The translations under genes and the position numbers were made by a program. Shown piece by piece: positions 1-6,084 of a stretch of DNA of 11,699 nt. Positions within the stretch are counted from its first letter, which is position 1. Every line of letters starts with the position of its first letter. Origin of the DNA: JAPLGZ01 sp038318235 (GTDB lineage: Bacteria; Chloroflexota; Anaerolineae; Caldilineales; Caldilineaceae); contig JBBQBY010000203.1 of assembly GCA_038318235.1 (NCBI GenBank), forward strand, positions 1-11,699, given 5' to 3'. The notes beneath the pieces are model-generated. The model made no database searches and was not told the DNA's origin. It worked only from the letters and a program-made list of their open reading frames with translations.

Positions 1-202
1 CGTACTCTATTTTTCCAATCTGGTAAGCCCCAGCAATTTGGTGAAGTTTGTTCTTGGTCGCCTTAATCGCTTCCTTTAAATGGCGGCGTTTGGCGAGCTC
101 TTGCGCGCCAATCGTGCGCACTAAATCTGCGGATAGCGTCCGATATTTTGAACTGGCTTGAACTGCTGAAACTAATAGATCCAATGGCTGAGCAATTGAC
201 AT
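1..202 (-). CDS. 16S rRNA (guanine-1405-N7)-methyltransferase, FmrO/ArmA/Rmt family, N-terminal part
   Basis: The gene starts at an ATG (200-202, minus strand) and runs off the left edge after 67 codons. The visible protein begins MSIAQPLDLLVSAVQ and contains ASSKYRTLSADLVR (residues 16-29), an ELAKRR segment, then KATKNKLHQIAGAY (47-60). This follows the N-terminal helical domain of RmtB/ArmA-type enzymes as I remember it (ASKKYRALCPDTVRR, then a TRLHGICGAY-like segment). Family enzymes methylate G1405 in the ribosomal A site with S-adenosylmethionine and give high-level resistance to 4,6-disubstituted aminoglycosides. The SAM-binding catalytic domain lies outside the window, so activity cannot be judged. 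An in-frame TAA upstream, with no other start between, fixes the start. No good Shine-Dalgarno precedes it, but a short ORF overlaps the start by one base, so translation may be coupled. Family call confident; exact target base inferred. Confidence 0.8.
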   Translation of the reverse strand, partial: MSIAQPLDLLVSAVQASSKYRTLSADLVRTIGAQELAKRRHLKEAIKATKNKLHQIAGAYQIGKIEY

Positions 203-264
203 TAAGCAGGATTTTCTACAGAATCGTTTTTAGGCATAGGCGTGCAATTTTTATACGCCGCCAT
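202..264 (-). other. Candidate leader ORF (20 codons) overlapping the methyltransferase start
   Basis: On the minus strand an ATG at 262-264 opens a 20-residue ORF (MAAYKNCTPMPKNDSVENPA) whose TAA is part of a TAATG junction with the methyltransferase start. A second in-frame ATG at 235-237 would give an 11-residue version. Neither start has a convincing Shine-Dalgarno. Stop/start overlap of this kind is the usual arrangement for translational coupling, and short leader ORFs control some ribosome-methylation resistance genes (erm type). Here the role is only inferred from position, and it may be a chance ORF. Confidence 0.25.
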
Positions 265-382
265 CTTTGCAAAATCTCACGATAACCATTCATAGCATAT
301 ACTAGCCATATCTCCAAATATCGATTTATGCAAGGCTATATGCTTTACGAAACAAAGTCCAGCTACGAAAACCGTTGGGCTA

Positions 383-411
383 TTGACATGTTTAGTAGAG
401 TTCGTTAAATT
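383..411 (+). promoter_or_regulatory. Sigma-70-like promoter candidate (TTGACA, 17 bp, TAAATT)
   Basis: TTGACA at 383-388 is a perfect -35 box. A 17-bp spacer follows, then TAAATT at 406-411 as a reasonable -10 box. Transcription would start near 418 and read rightward through two hairpins into the metalloprotease remnant at 724, leaving a leader of about 300 bases. The surrounding DNA (about 205-495) is AT-rich, and I see no other gene in it. Confidence 0.5.
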
Positions 412-432
412 TACAATAACGTAAGTTAAAGA

Positions 433-476
433 TCGGAGTTTTTACGAAAATTTTTAATGTTTCGTCATAACTCCGA
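433..476. repeat. Imperfect inverted repeat / hairpin in the leader region
   Basis: Arms at 433-449 and 460-476 pair at 15 of 17 positions around a 10-base loop. The outer eight pairs (tcggagtt with aactccga) are perfect. It begins about 15 bases after the predicted start of the 383-411 promoter, so it would form at the 5' end of that transcript. No T-run follows, so a simple intrinsic terminator is unlikely. It may be an mRNA-stabilising or regulatory hairpin. Confidence 0.5.
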
Positions 477-577
477 AGCTATATAAATAAATCTCTTGTA
501 TTTCAGCCTACCTGTGCAACAATGCAAAGGCATAGCTAAAGTAAAATCAGCTAGAGAGCAGTGGTTTTCGTCGAGCC

Positions 578-643
578 AGCTGCCTGGAAGCGGACGTCGA
601 TGGCCTCGTTTACTGGAAAGTCCCTGTCCACTTCCAGGCAGCT
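578..643. repeat. 18-bp inverted repeat (17/18) between promoter and protease remnant
   Basis: Arms at 578-595 (agctgcctggaagcggac) and 626-643 are reverse complements except for one base, with 30 bases between. Part of the arm sequence (ctggaa) occurs again in the loop at 614-619. The structure sits 80 bases before the protease start. It is not followed by a T-run. It could be a leader hairpin, or a small palindromic repeat of the kind found in many copies per genome; the window has no second copy. Confidence 0.55.
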
Positions 644-723
644 TCAGCACACCCGTTTTCAAACTGCTTTCACTTCAAGTTTTTAGACTCGTCTATCTAT
701 CAAGTCAAAAAGGAAATTATTCA

Positions 724-1456
724 ATGTTTAAAATAAAATTTCCAAAGCAAAACACGCGCCCAGTGGTGGCAACCACTGGCTTACTGCTGGCCTTAATGAT
801 CGCTACGCTCTTGCGTTGGCCTATACCGCCAATGCCCAAGCACCGCTCATCGATGGGCTATGGACTGAGGCCGACCAAACCCGCATACCCAGCTTGGGTG
901 AGCGGCTGATTATCCCCAATCAATATCGCACCATCAGTCTAAATGTCGATGCCTTGCAGCAACGGCTGCAAACGGCACCGCGCGAACTGAACGCAGCCGC
1001 CCAAGACACACCGGTTCTCCTGAGTCTACCGCTGCCCGATGGCACGTTCGGGCGCTTCCAGATCGTGGAAGCGCCGATCATGGCCCCAGAATTGGCCGCC
1101 CAATTCCCTGAGATCAAGACCTACGCCGGCCAAGGCATTGATGATCCCACCGCCATCGGGCGCTTTGATTGGACGCCGGCTGGCTTCCATGCCATGCTAC
1201 TCTCGGCGACAGATTCTGTTTTCATTAGTGGTCCGATATTGTCAACAATACAAACACGATTGGCGAAATCCTCCCTAATGTCACGCGCGCCATGAAATTC
1301 CGATTGACGGCGCGCGACAATAATTTGGGCAGCGGGGGGGTGAATTATGCCAGCACGACTGTCAATGTGACGACAACGGCCGGTCCTTTTGTTGTGATCG
1401 CGAACAGATCAAGCGCAGGCGCACGGTTTGGGGTTGACTTGTGCTCATCCAACTAG
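724..1456 (+). pseudogene. Decayed secreted metalloprotease (M12B/reprolysin-like), catalytic domain deleted
   Basis: The start at ATG 724 has AAAGGA upstream and opens a signal peptide (MFKIKFPKQNTRPVVATTG, then LLLALMIATLL). Around 813 the frame breaks: one missing base would restore ALAYTANAQA, a typical signal-peptidase site. The second frame then reads as the propeptide region of secreted zinc metalloproteases (SLPLPDGTFGRFQIVEAPIM, AGQGIDDPTA, FDWTPAGFHAMLLSA) up to about 1225. From about 1240 a third frame reads NTNTIGEILPNVTRAMKFRL, then TARDNNLGSGGVNY and VTTTAGPFVV. I recognise this as the region that follows the catalytic domain in this family. The zinc-binding HExxH domain between them is absent, so several hundred codons appear lost. 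After about 1400 the residues no longer look like the family, so the C-terminal end is also lost. The last stop (TAG 1454-1456) overlaps the tgt stop. No active protease can be made. Confidence 0.8.
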
Positions 1457-2544
1457 CCTTTCGGACGCAACCGTTCCATCAACATCGTCATAAAGCGCAA
1501 GTTATGCAGGGTGGCCAGCCGCATAAAGGTGGCATCATTGCTTTTGAAAAGATGATACAAATAGCCGCGCGAGTAGTGGGTGCAGGTCAGACAATCACAA
1601 AATTCGGAAACTGGCTCGGCGGCTTTAATGTGCTTATCATCGGTGATGTAGAGAAACTTAAACCAATCTTTATACAGCGCCGTGGGTGTTGTCAATCCAT
1701 CGGTGAAGCGATAGAGGCGGCCACGGCGCGCATCACGCGTGGGCAGCGCCGAATCGAAGATCGCGTAACCCATCGCCACACAAGCCGCGATATTAACCGG
1801 GTGGCCGATGCCTAGCGCGTGCATGGGGTATTGGGCGGGAATCAACTCGCGCGTATAGGCCAACATCTCTGTGACCAATGCGCCTTCGCTGTCGAGTGGC
1901 CAGCCACCATAACCGAAACCATCAAAGCCGATCTCGAGCAAGGCCTCGGCGCATTCACGGCGCAATTCACGCGAACCGCCACCTTGCACCACACCAAAGA
2001 GTAAGGGGCGTGTCTGCTCATCGAGTTTCTTTTGCTTGATCAATTGCACAAATTCTTGCTTGCAGCGTTTGGCCCAGGCAATTGTGCGCCGCACCGCTTC
2101 ACGCTGGGCCGCCGCCGCGTCGTCCACATGCGTACAATCGTCTAGGCACATCACAACATCCGTGTCATAGCTGACCTGCAATTGCACACACTTTTCAGGC
2201 GTCAGTTGATATTTGCGGTCGGCGCCGTCCGGTTTAAAAACGATGCCATCATCGGTCAGTTTCCCATATTTGGGGTTCTCACGGATCAATGAATAGGCCT
2301 GGAAGCCACCAGAGTCGGTGATGATCGGTTGCGGCCAGCCACACATCGTGTGCAACCCACCCAACGCATGCACGGTCGACGAACCAGGGTGCTGCATCAG
2401 ATGATACGTGTTCATCACCACCGCTTCGAGGCCACAATTGCGCAGATCAACGCTATCCACCGCGCGCACGACGCCCAATGTCGCATCGGGCAGGAAGGTG
2501 GGGAGTTGGAGTACACCGTGCGGCAGCGTTAGTTTAGTATTCAT
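1453..2544 (-). CDS. tgt: tRNA-guanine transglycosylase (queuosine pathway)
   Basis: This 363-residue cytosolic enzyme exchanges guanine-34 of GUN-anticodon tRNAs for a 7-deazaguanine base (preQ1 in most bacteria). Visible signatures: NTYHL (45-49), TDSGGFQ (76-82) with the conserved Asp77, DDC (135-137), GVVQGG (184-189), the nucleophile Asp264 in FDSALPTRDAR, and the zinc site Cys316, Cys318, Cys321 with His347 (CDCLTC, then TLHNL). Length is normal for the family. It is divergent: the usual GG-L-[AS]-V-G-E loop that contacts the base reads GGWPLDSE (213-220). The start overlaps smpB by 11 bases and has no clear Shine-Dalgarno, which suggests translational coupling. It is the last gene of the minus-strand cluster and its TAG shares CTAG with the opposing pseudogene stop. 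Family assignment is firm; base preference (preQ1 or queuine) is open. Confidence 0.93.
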   Translation of the reverse strand: MNTKLTLPHGVLQLPTFLPDATLGVVRAVDSVDLRNCGLEAVVMNTYHLMQHPGSSTVHALGGLHTMCGWPQPIITDSGGFQAYSLIRENPKYGKLTDDGIVFKPDGADRKYQLTPEKCVQLQVSYDTDVVMCLDDCTHVDDAAAAQREAVRRTIAWAKRCKQEFVQLIKQKKLDEQTRPLLFGVVQGGGSRELRRECAEALLEIGFDGFGYGGWPLDSEGALVTEMLAYTRELIPAQYPMHALGIGHPVNIAACVAMGYAIFDSALPTRDARRGRLYRFTDGLTTPTALYKDWFKFLYITDDKHIKAAEPVSEFCDCLTCTHYSRGYLYHLFKSNDATFMRLATLHNLRFMTMLMERLRPKG

Positions 2545-3022
2545 TTTTTAAGGCGCGCCGTAACTCGCGTTGATTATCACGGTTGGCTATTGCCTCGCGT
2601 TTATCGTGCAATTGCTTGCCACGCACCAGCGCGATTTCAACTTTTGCCCGCCCGCGCTCATCAATGTAAATGCGCAACGGGACAATCGTCCAATTGCGCT
2701 GGGTAACCTCGGCATGCAATCGGCGAATCTCTAATTTATGCAGCAGCAATTTGCGCGGCCGCACTTCGGGGTGGTTATTGCGGTTACCCTGGGCATAATG
2801 GGCAATGTGCACGTTCATGAGCATCGCCTCGCCATCGCGGATCAGCACAAAGCCATCCTGCAACGTGGCGCGACCCAGGCGCAGCGACTTAATCTCTGTG
2901 CCAGTCAACACGATGCCGGCGTCATAAGTCTCTTCAATAAAATATTCATGATGCGCCTTACGGTTGCTGGCGACCGTCCGCGGGCCGCTCTTTTGCGCAT
3001 CTTTTTCGTTTGCTTTAGCCAT
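2534..3022 (-). CDS. smpB: SsrA-binding protein SmpB (trans-translation)
   Basis: SmpB binds tmRNA and carries it into the A site of stalled ribosomes, so that stuck nascent proteins are tagged for degradation. The 162-residue protein is close to the usual length. Recognisable parts are NRKAHHEYFIEETYDAGIVL (20-39), TGTEIKSLR (40-48), NVHIAHYAQGN, RPRKLLLHKLEI, and the basic tail LVRGKQLHDKREAIANR leading to RRALKNEY, which enters the mRNA channel in family members. An N-terminal extension of about 18 polar residues precedes the core. The ATG (3020-3022) has no obvious Shine-Dalgarno; an AT-rich heptamer repeat lies just upstream. The 3' end overlaps tgt by 11 bases. It sits 60 bases after the second S41 protease gene, so it is probably cotranscribed. 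The ssrA (tmRNA) gene is not in the window. Confidence 0.96.
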   Translation of the reverse strand: MAKANEKDAQKSGPRTVASNRKAHHEYFIEETYDAGIVLTGTEIKSLRLGRATLQDGFVLIRDGEAMLMNVHIAHYAQGNRNNHPEVRPRKLLLHKLEIRRLHAEVTQRNWTIVPLRIYIDERGRAKVEIALVRGKQLHDKREAIANRDNQRELRRALKNEY

Positions 3023-3030
3023 AATAGGAA

Positions 3031-3065
3031 TTTACGATTTATGATTTATGATTTACGATTTACCG
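3031..3065. repeat. Five-copy 7-bp tandem repeat upstream of smpB
   Basis: Five consecutive heptamers of the form ttta[c/t][g/c][a/g] (tttacga, tttatga, tttatga, tttacga, tttaccg) begin nine bases before the smpB ATG on the minus strand. A related inverted copy, aatcgtaaatt (3074-3084), can pair perfectly over 11 bases with 3029-3039, or over 10 with 3051-3060. It fills most of the gap between the S41 gene stop and smpB. It may affect smpB translation or be a slippage-prone filler. Confidence 0.7.
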
Positions 3066-3082
3066 GTCACCTTAATCGTAAA

Positions 3083-4372
3083 TTATTGATTGGTCAGATA
3101 GGCCACGGCCGCATCTAATTGAGAATCTTGACCGGCGTTGTGCGCGGCTTCGCTCATCTCGGCCCCGGTATCAGGCATAAGTCCGGTGCCGTGGATCGTC
3201 CGATTTTTAGGTGTAAACCAATGAGCAATTGTCACCCGCATAATTGAGCCGTCGCTTAGGGTTTGCGGCAGTTGCACGCTGCCCTTGCCATAGGTCTTTG
3301 TGCCCATCAAATGGGCGCGCTGGCTGTCTTGCAAAGCGCCGGCGACAATTTCGCTGGCGCTGGCACTGCCTTCGTTGACGAGGACAACCATTGGCAGATC
3401 GGTGGTCACCGCTTTACCTTCGGTGGCATAGGTCTTGGTTTTGCCATCGCCGAACCGCTCTAACAATACCGTCTGATCTTGCAAGAAGATACTGGTAATT
3501 TTCACAGCTTCACTCAGCAGACCACCCGGGTTGCCGCGCAGGTCGAAGATCAAAGCTTGAGGCTTGCGCACCATCGCATCTTCGATCGCCTGGCGCACCA
3601 ACTTGCCCGCGTTTTGATTAAAACTAAAAAGGCGCACATAGGCGATCTCGCCATGCTTGCCCAGTGAATCCGTACTGATCGTCGGCATTTCGATGCGGTC
3701 GCGAACGACCTTAATCGTCAGCGGGTTCTCTACGCCGGTTCGCTGGACAGTCAATACCAGCGTAGACCCTTTCGGGCCGCGAATTTTAGCAACCGCATCA
3801 TTCAGCGTCGTGCCCACCACGCTGACGCCATCGATTTCCATAATCAGATCGCCACGGCGCAGCCCAGCATTCCAGGCGGGCTGATTCTCGAAAGGTTCGC
3901 TAATCGCTAGCGTGTTAGCGGCTTGATCCCATTCGACGCGCGCACCAATTCCTTCAAAGCTGCCTTCGATCGTGGACCGCAAATAGTCAGCTTCCTGGGG
4001 TGTCAGAAAGGAAGTATTGGGATCACCCAGATTACTCACGACGCCACGAATGGCATCATACGTAGCTTTTTGCCCATCTGGCACATGGCCATCAAAGTTG
4101 CGATAGATTAAGTCCATCGCTTCCCAGAATAAGCCAAATTTTGGATCAAGCGTCGCATGAACATCAACAGGCCGCCCACTGGGGATCGCAGATATAGGTA
4201 AGTTGCCCGGCCAGAATGAACGATCGGCGCTCCAACGTCCCACCCCATAACCAACGCCTGCGCCGATCCAGAAGGTGGCGGCGAGCACGAGCAACACGCC
4301 ACAGACGAACAAGGCTGGCCGCGTTAAGAGTCGAGTAAAAAAAAGCTTGGCTTGCTGACGCATGATTGTCAT
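3083..4372 (-). CDS. S41 C-terminal processing peptidase (CtpA/Prc type), second of a tandem pair
   Basis: A 429-residue membrane-anchored serine protease of the cell envelope. One membrane segment (about 20-45) is followed by an extracytoplasmic part: an N-terminal helical region (DAIRGVVSNLGDPNTSFLTP, 106-125), a PDZ domain (about 135-215, FEGIGARV onward), and the S41 catalytic core. The Ser/Lys/Gln catalytic set is intact: Ser338 in EGSASASEIVAGALQD, Lys363 in TYGKGSVQ, and Gln367. FDLRGNPGGL (276-285) is also typical. Such enzymes trim or degrade envelope proteins from the C-terminus, often in stress pathways; the substrate here is unknown. The ATG at 4372 gives MTIMRQQ; a second ATG three codons on is equally possible, and neither has a clear Shine-Dalgarno. 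It follows the paralogue at 4461 in the same direction, 88 bases away. Confidence 0.92.
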   Translation of the reverse strand: MTIMRQQAKLFFTRLLTRPALFVCGVLLVLAATFWIGAGVGYGVGRWSADRSFWPGNLPISAIPSGRPVDVHATLDPKFGLFWEAMDLIYRNFDGHVPDGQKATYDAIRGVVSNLGDPNTSFLTPQEADYLRSTIEGSFEGIGARVEWDQAANTLAISEPFENQPAWNAGLRRGDLIMEIDGVSVVGTTLNDAVAKIRGPKGSTLVLTVQRTGVENPLTIKVVRDRIEMPTISTDSLGKHGEIAYVRLFSFNQNAGKLVRQAIEDAMVRKPQALIFDLRGNPGGLLSEAVKITSIFLQDQTVLLERFGDGKTKTYATEGKAVTTDLPMVVLVNEGSASASEIVAGALQDSQRAHLMGTKTYGKGSVQLPQTLSDGSIMRVTIAHWFTPKNRTIHGTGLMPDTGAEMSEAAHNAGQDSQLDAAVAYLTNQ

Positions 4373-4380
4373 TCTAATCG

Positions 4381-4452
4381 TACACTGCTTCTCACACTGC
4401 TTTTCACACTACTTTTCACACTACTTTTCACACTGCTTTTCACACTGCTTCC
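4381..4452. repeat. Six-copy 12-bp tandem repeat between the two S41 protease genes
   Basis: Six end-to-end units of cacactgctttt with small changes: 4381-4392, 4393-4404, 4405-4416, 4417-4428, 4429-4440 and 4441-4452. Units 3 and 4 carry ACT for TGC-type variation (cacactactttt). The array occupies nearly the whole gap between the stop of the upstream gene and the start of the downstream one. In the minus-strand mRNA it reads as AAAAGCAGTGTG units. There are no spacers, so it is a minisatellite and not CRISPR. Confidence 0.95.
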
Positions 4453-4460
4453 CGGCCATA

Positions 4461-5702
4461 CTACTGCTCGACAAGTTCAATCGCCTTTGGCAACGGATCT
4501 TCCCCAGGAGCAGTGATGATGTCGGGGGTTAGACCGTGACTGGAAATCTGATGGTGATTCGGTGTAAACCATTGGGCATTGGTCACGTGCAAACTGCTCT
4601 GATCGGGCAGTTCATAGACTAATTGGACGCTGCCTTTGCCGTAGGTCTTTTCGCCTACCAGTTTAGCCCGGCCATGATCTTGCAAAGCACCCGCCACAAT
4701 TTCGCTGGCGCTGGCCGAATTGCCGTCAACCAGCACGACAAGCGGCGCTTTGTTCATTTCATCGCCCGCAGTTGCTTCAAATGTCTTTTGCGATTTGTCA
4801 ACGTGCTCTTCGATCAATACAAGACCGCCATCCAGCCAGATATCAGCCATCTTCACGGCTGCATCAACCAAGCCCCCCGGGTTGCCCCGCAAGTCCCAGA
4901 TGAACCGATCGGCTCCGGCTGTCTTTAATTCTTTCAGAGCAGTATGCATCTCATCCGCGCTGCGTTCGCTGAAAATTGTCTGTTTGATATAACCGATCTT
5001 AGCCTTCCCAGTGTCAGCTAATAGATGCCACTCCACACTGGGAATTTCGAATTGAACACGCTTGATGCGAAAAGTTAGCTCAACCAGATCTTTGGCGGAT
5101 GTGCGTTGCCGCCGCACCACCACGGCCACCTCGGTGCCCACTTCGCCCCGCACCAAAGCGGTCAAATCATTATCCGACATCTCTGGCGTGATCTCTTTGT
5201 CATCGACCAACAATAACAGATCGTTGTCGTGTACACCCGCTTGGGCGGCTGGTTGATTGGGTTCCGGGTGCAAAATATAGCCTTGCGCCGTCCGTTCAAA
5301 GCGGATGCCAATCCCGCCAAAACTGCCTTTCCACTCATTCGCGGCAATTTCATGTGGCTGCGGTTCGACAAAGAGCGTATAGGGATCTTGATAAGATTCG
5401 GCCAAGCCACGGATTGCCCCATAAACGCGTTTCATGACATCGGGTTTTTGGCCGTAAAAATCACGATCCAAGAGCTGCCAAACTTCCCAATAAATTTGTA
5501 AATCAGCTGGTTCGGCCTTGGCTGGTTGTGGTTCTACACTGGTAAAATCTGCGGCAGCCACCGATTTGCCCATTGGATTTAGCAAGGGATAACAAGCATA
5601 ACCAACACCAAAAGCGAGGCAGGTCACCATCAATAGGGCGAGATAATTAAATACTCTGCGCACGGCCATAAGGGTATTTTTTGCGATTAACTTCCAAAGC
5701 AA
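4461..5702 (-). CDS. S41 C-terminal processing peptidase (CtpA/Prc type), first of a tandem pair
   Basis: A 413-residue paralogue of the next gene with the same layout: a membrane segment (about 18-40), a helical region (VYGAIRGLAESYQDPYTLF, 93-111), a PDZ domain (about 127-200, FGGIGIRF onward) and the S41 core. The catalytic set is complete: Ser331 in GNSASASEIVAGALQD, Lys356 in KTYGKGSVQ, Gln360. WDLRGNPGGLVDAA (269-282) matches the family. The start given is a TTG (5700-5702); it is the only usual start codon after an in-frame stop, apart from the ATG at codon 12 (5669), which is also plausible. Neither has a strong ribosome binding site. It is the first gene of the minus-strand cluster and follows an extended -10 promoter about 90 bases upstream. 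Function and family are firm; the exact start is uncertain. Confidence 0.9.
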   Translation of the reverse strand: MLWKLIAKNTLMAVRRVFNYLALLMVTCLAFGVGYACYPLLNPMGKSVAAADFTSVEPQPAKAEPADLQIYWEVWQLLDRDFYGQKPDVMKRVYGAIRGLAESYQDPYTLFVEPQPHEIAANEWKGSFGGIGIRFERTAQGYILHPEPNQPAAQAGVHDNDLLLLVDDKEITPEMSDNDLTALVRGEVGTEVAVVVRRQRTSAKDLVELTFRIKRVQFEIPSVEWHLLADTGKAKIGYIKQTIFSERSADEMHTALKELKTAGADRFIWDLRGNPGGLVDAAVKMADIWLDGGLVLIEEHVDKSQKTFEATAGDEMNKAPLVVLVDGNSASASEIVAGALQDHGRAKLVGEKTYGKGSVQLVYELPDQSSLHVTNAQWFTPNHHQISSHGLTPDIITAPGEDPLPKAIELVEQ

Positions 5703-5727
5703 ACATACGACCCGCTTAGAAAATTGC

Positions 5728-5748
5728 GGCTGGGCCTACGGCCGAGCC
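5728..5748. repeat. GC-rich hairpin in the leader of the S41 operon
   Basis: Arms 5728-5736 (ggctgggcc) and 5740-5748 (ggccgagcc) pair at eight of nine positions around a three-base loop. It lies about 25 bases before the S41 start and within the predicted 5' untranslated region, so it could influence ribosome access. Confidence 0.5.
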
Positions 5749-5769
5749 ATTCTAGCCAGTGTACATTTG

Positions 5770-5792
5770 TGCCGATGACGGATTCATCGGCA
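5770..5792. promoter_or_regulatory. Inverted repeat at the predicted transcription start of the S41 operon (operator candidate)
   Basis: Perfect 8-bp arms, tgccgatg (5770-5777) and catcggca (5785-5792), are separated by seven bases. On the minus strand they begin two bases after the -10 box, so the predicted start point falls within the repeat. A repressor site or a 5'-end hairpin would both fit. No regulator gene lies nearby. Confidence 0.45.
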
Positions 5793-5793
5793 A

Positions 5794-5821
5794 ATTATAC
5801 CACAGACCAGTAAGGATTGAA
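5794..5821 (-). promoter_or_regulatory. Extended -10 promoter for the S41-smpB-tgt operon
   Basis: On the minus strand TATAAT (5794-5799) is preceded directly by TGG (5800-5802), giving the TGn extended -10 form. The -35 region is weak (TTCAAT at 5816-5821, 16-bp spacer), as is common with extended -10 promoters. The leader to the first S41 gene would be about 85 bases. The same CTGTGG context is found before the -10 at 8090. Confidence 0.65.
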
Positions 5822-6023
5822 GAAAATACGGGGCAATTACTCAGACACGTGGATGCACCAACGATCATTTAGCATAAATCATATATCACGGTTCTAACCA
5901 TCTTGTAGGTCTAGTTATATTTATTTCGCAAGCCCGCTATGGTATCTTCCGCTGGAGAAGGGATTGTTTTTCACTAGACAAATATGCAAAATCAGCCGAA
6001 TGTGCAAAATCAAAGGAGAAATC

Positions 6024-6053
6024 ATGCCACCCGCGCCAACACCAAAATTCTGA
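6024..6053 (+). other. Nine-codon ORF with a strong ribosome binding site
   Basis: AAAGGAG (6012-6018) stands five bases before an ATG that opens MPPAPTPKF followed by TGA. The ribosome binding site is the best in the window, yet the ORF is tiny. Two copies of tgcaaaatca (5985-5994, 6003-6012) lie just before it. Either this is the start of a gene whose body has been lost, or a short peptide or leader. The rest of the gap 5823-6080 shows no further gene. Confidence 0.3.
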
Positions 6054-6084
6054 CATGCAACAATGCATTCAAAATTGTCAGCGG

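Noticed and set aside
505..570. Possible cyclic di-GMP (GEMM-I) riboswitch suggested by gcaaaggcatagctaaag
   Set aside because: The first half of the aptamer, including the GAAA tetraloop stem and the GGGACGCAAAGCC core, is missing, and no matching pairing was found.
496..909. Longer ORF reading through the leader into the protease signal peptide
   Set aside because: The ribosome binding site and signal peptide place the real start at 724; the upstream codons cover the hairpin region and look non-coding.
4381..4452. CRISPR array
   Set aside because: Units are joined directly with no spacers, and there are no cas genes.
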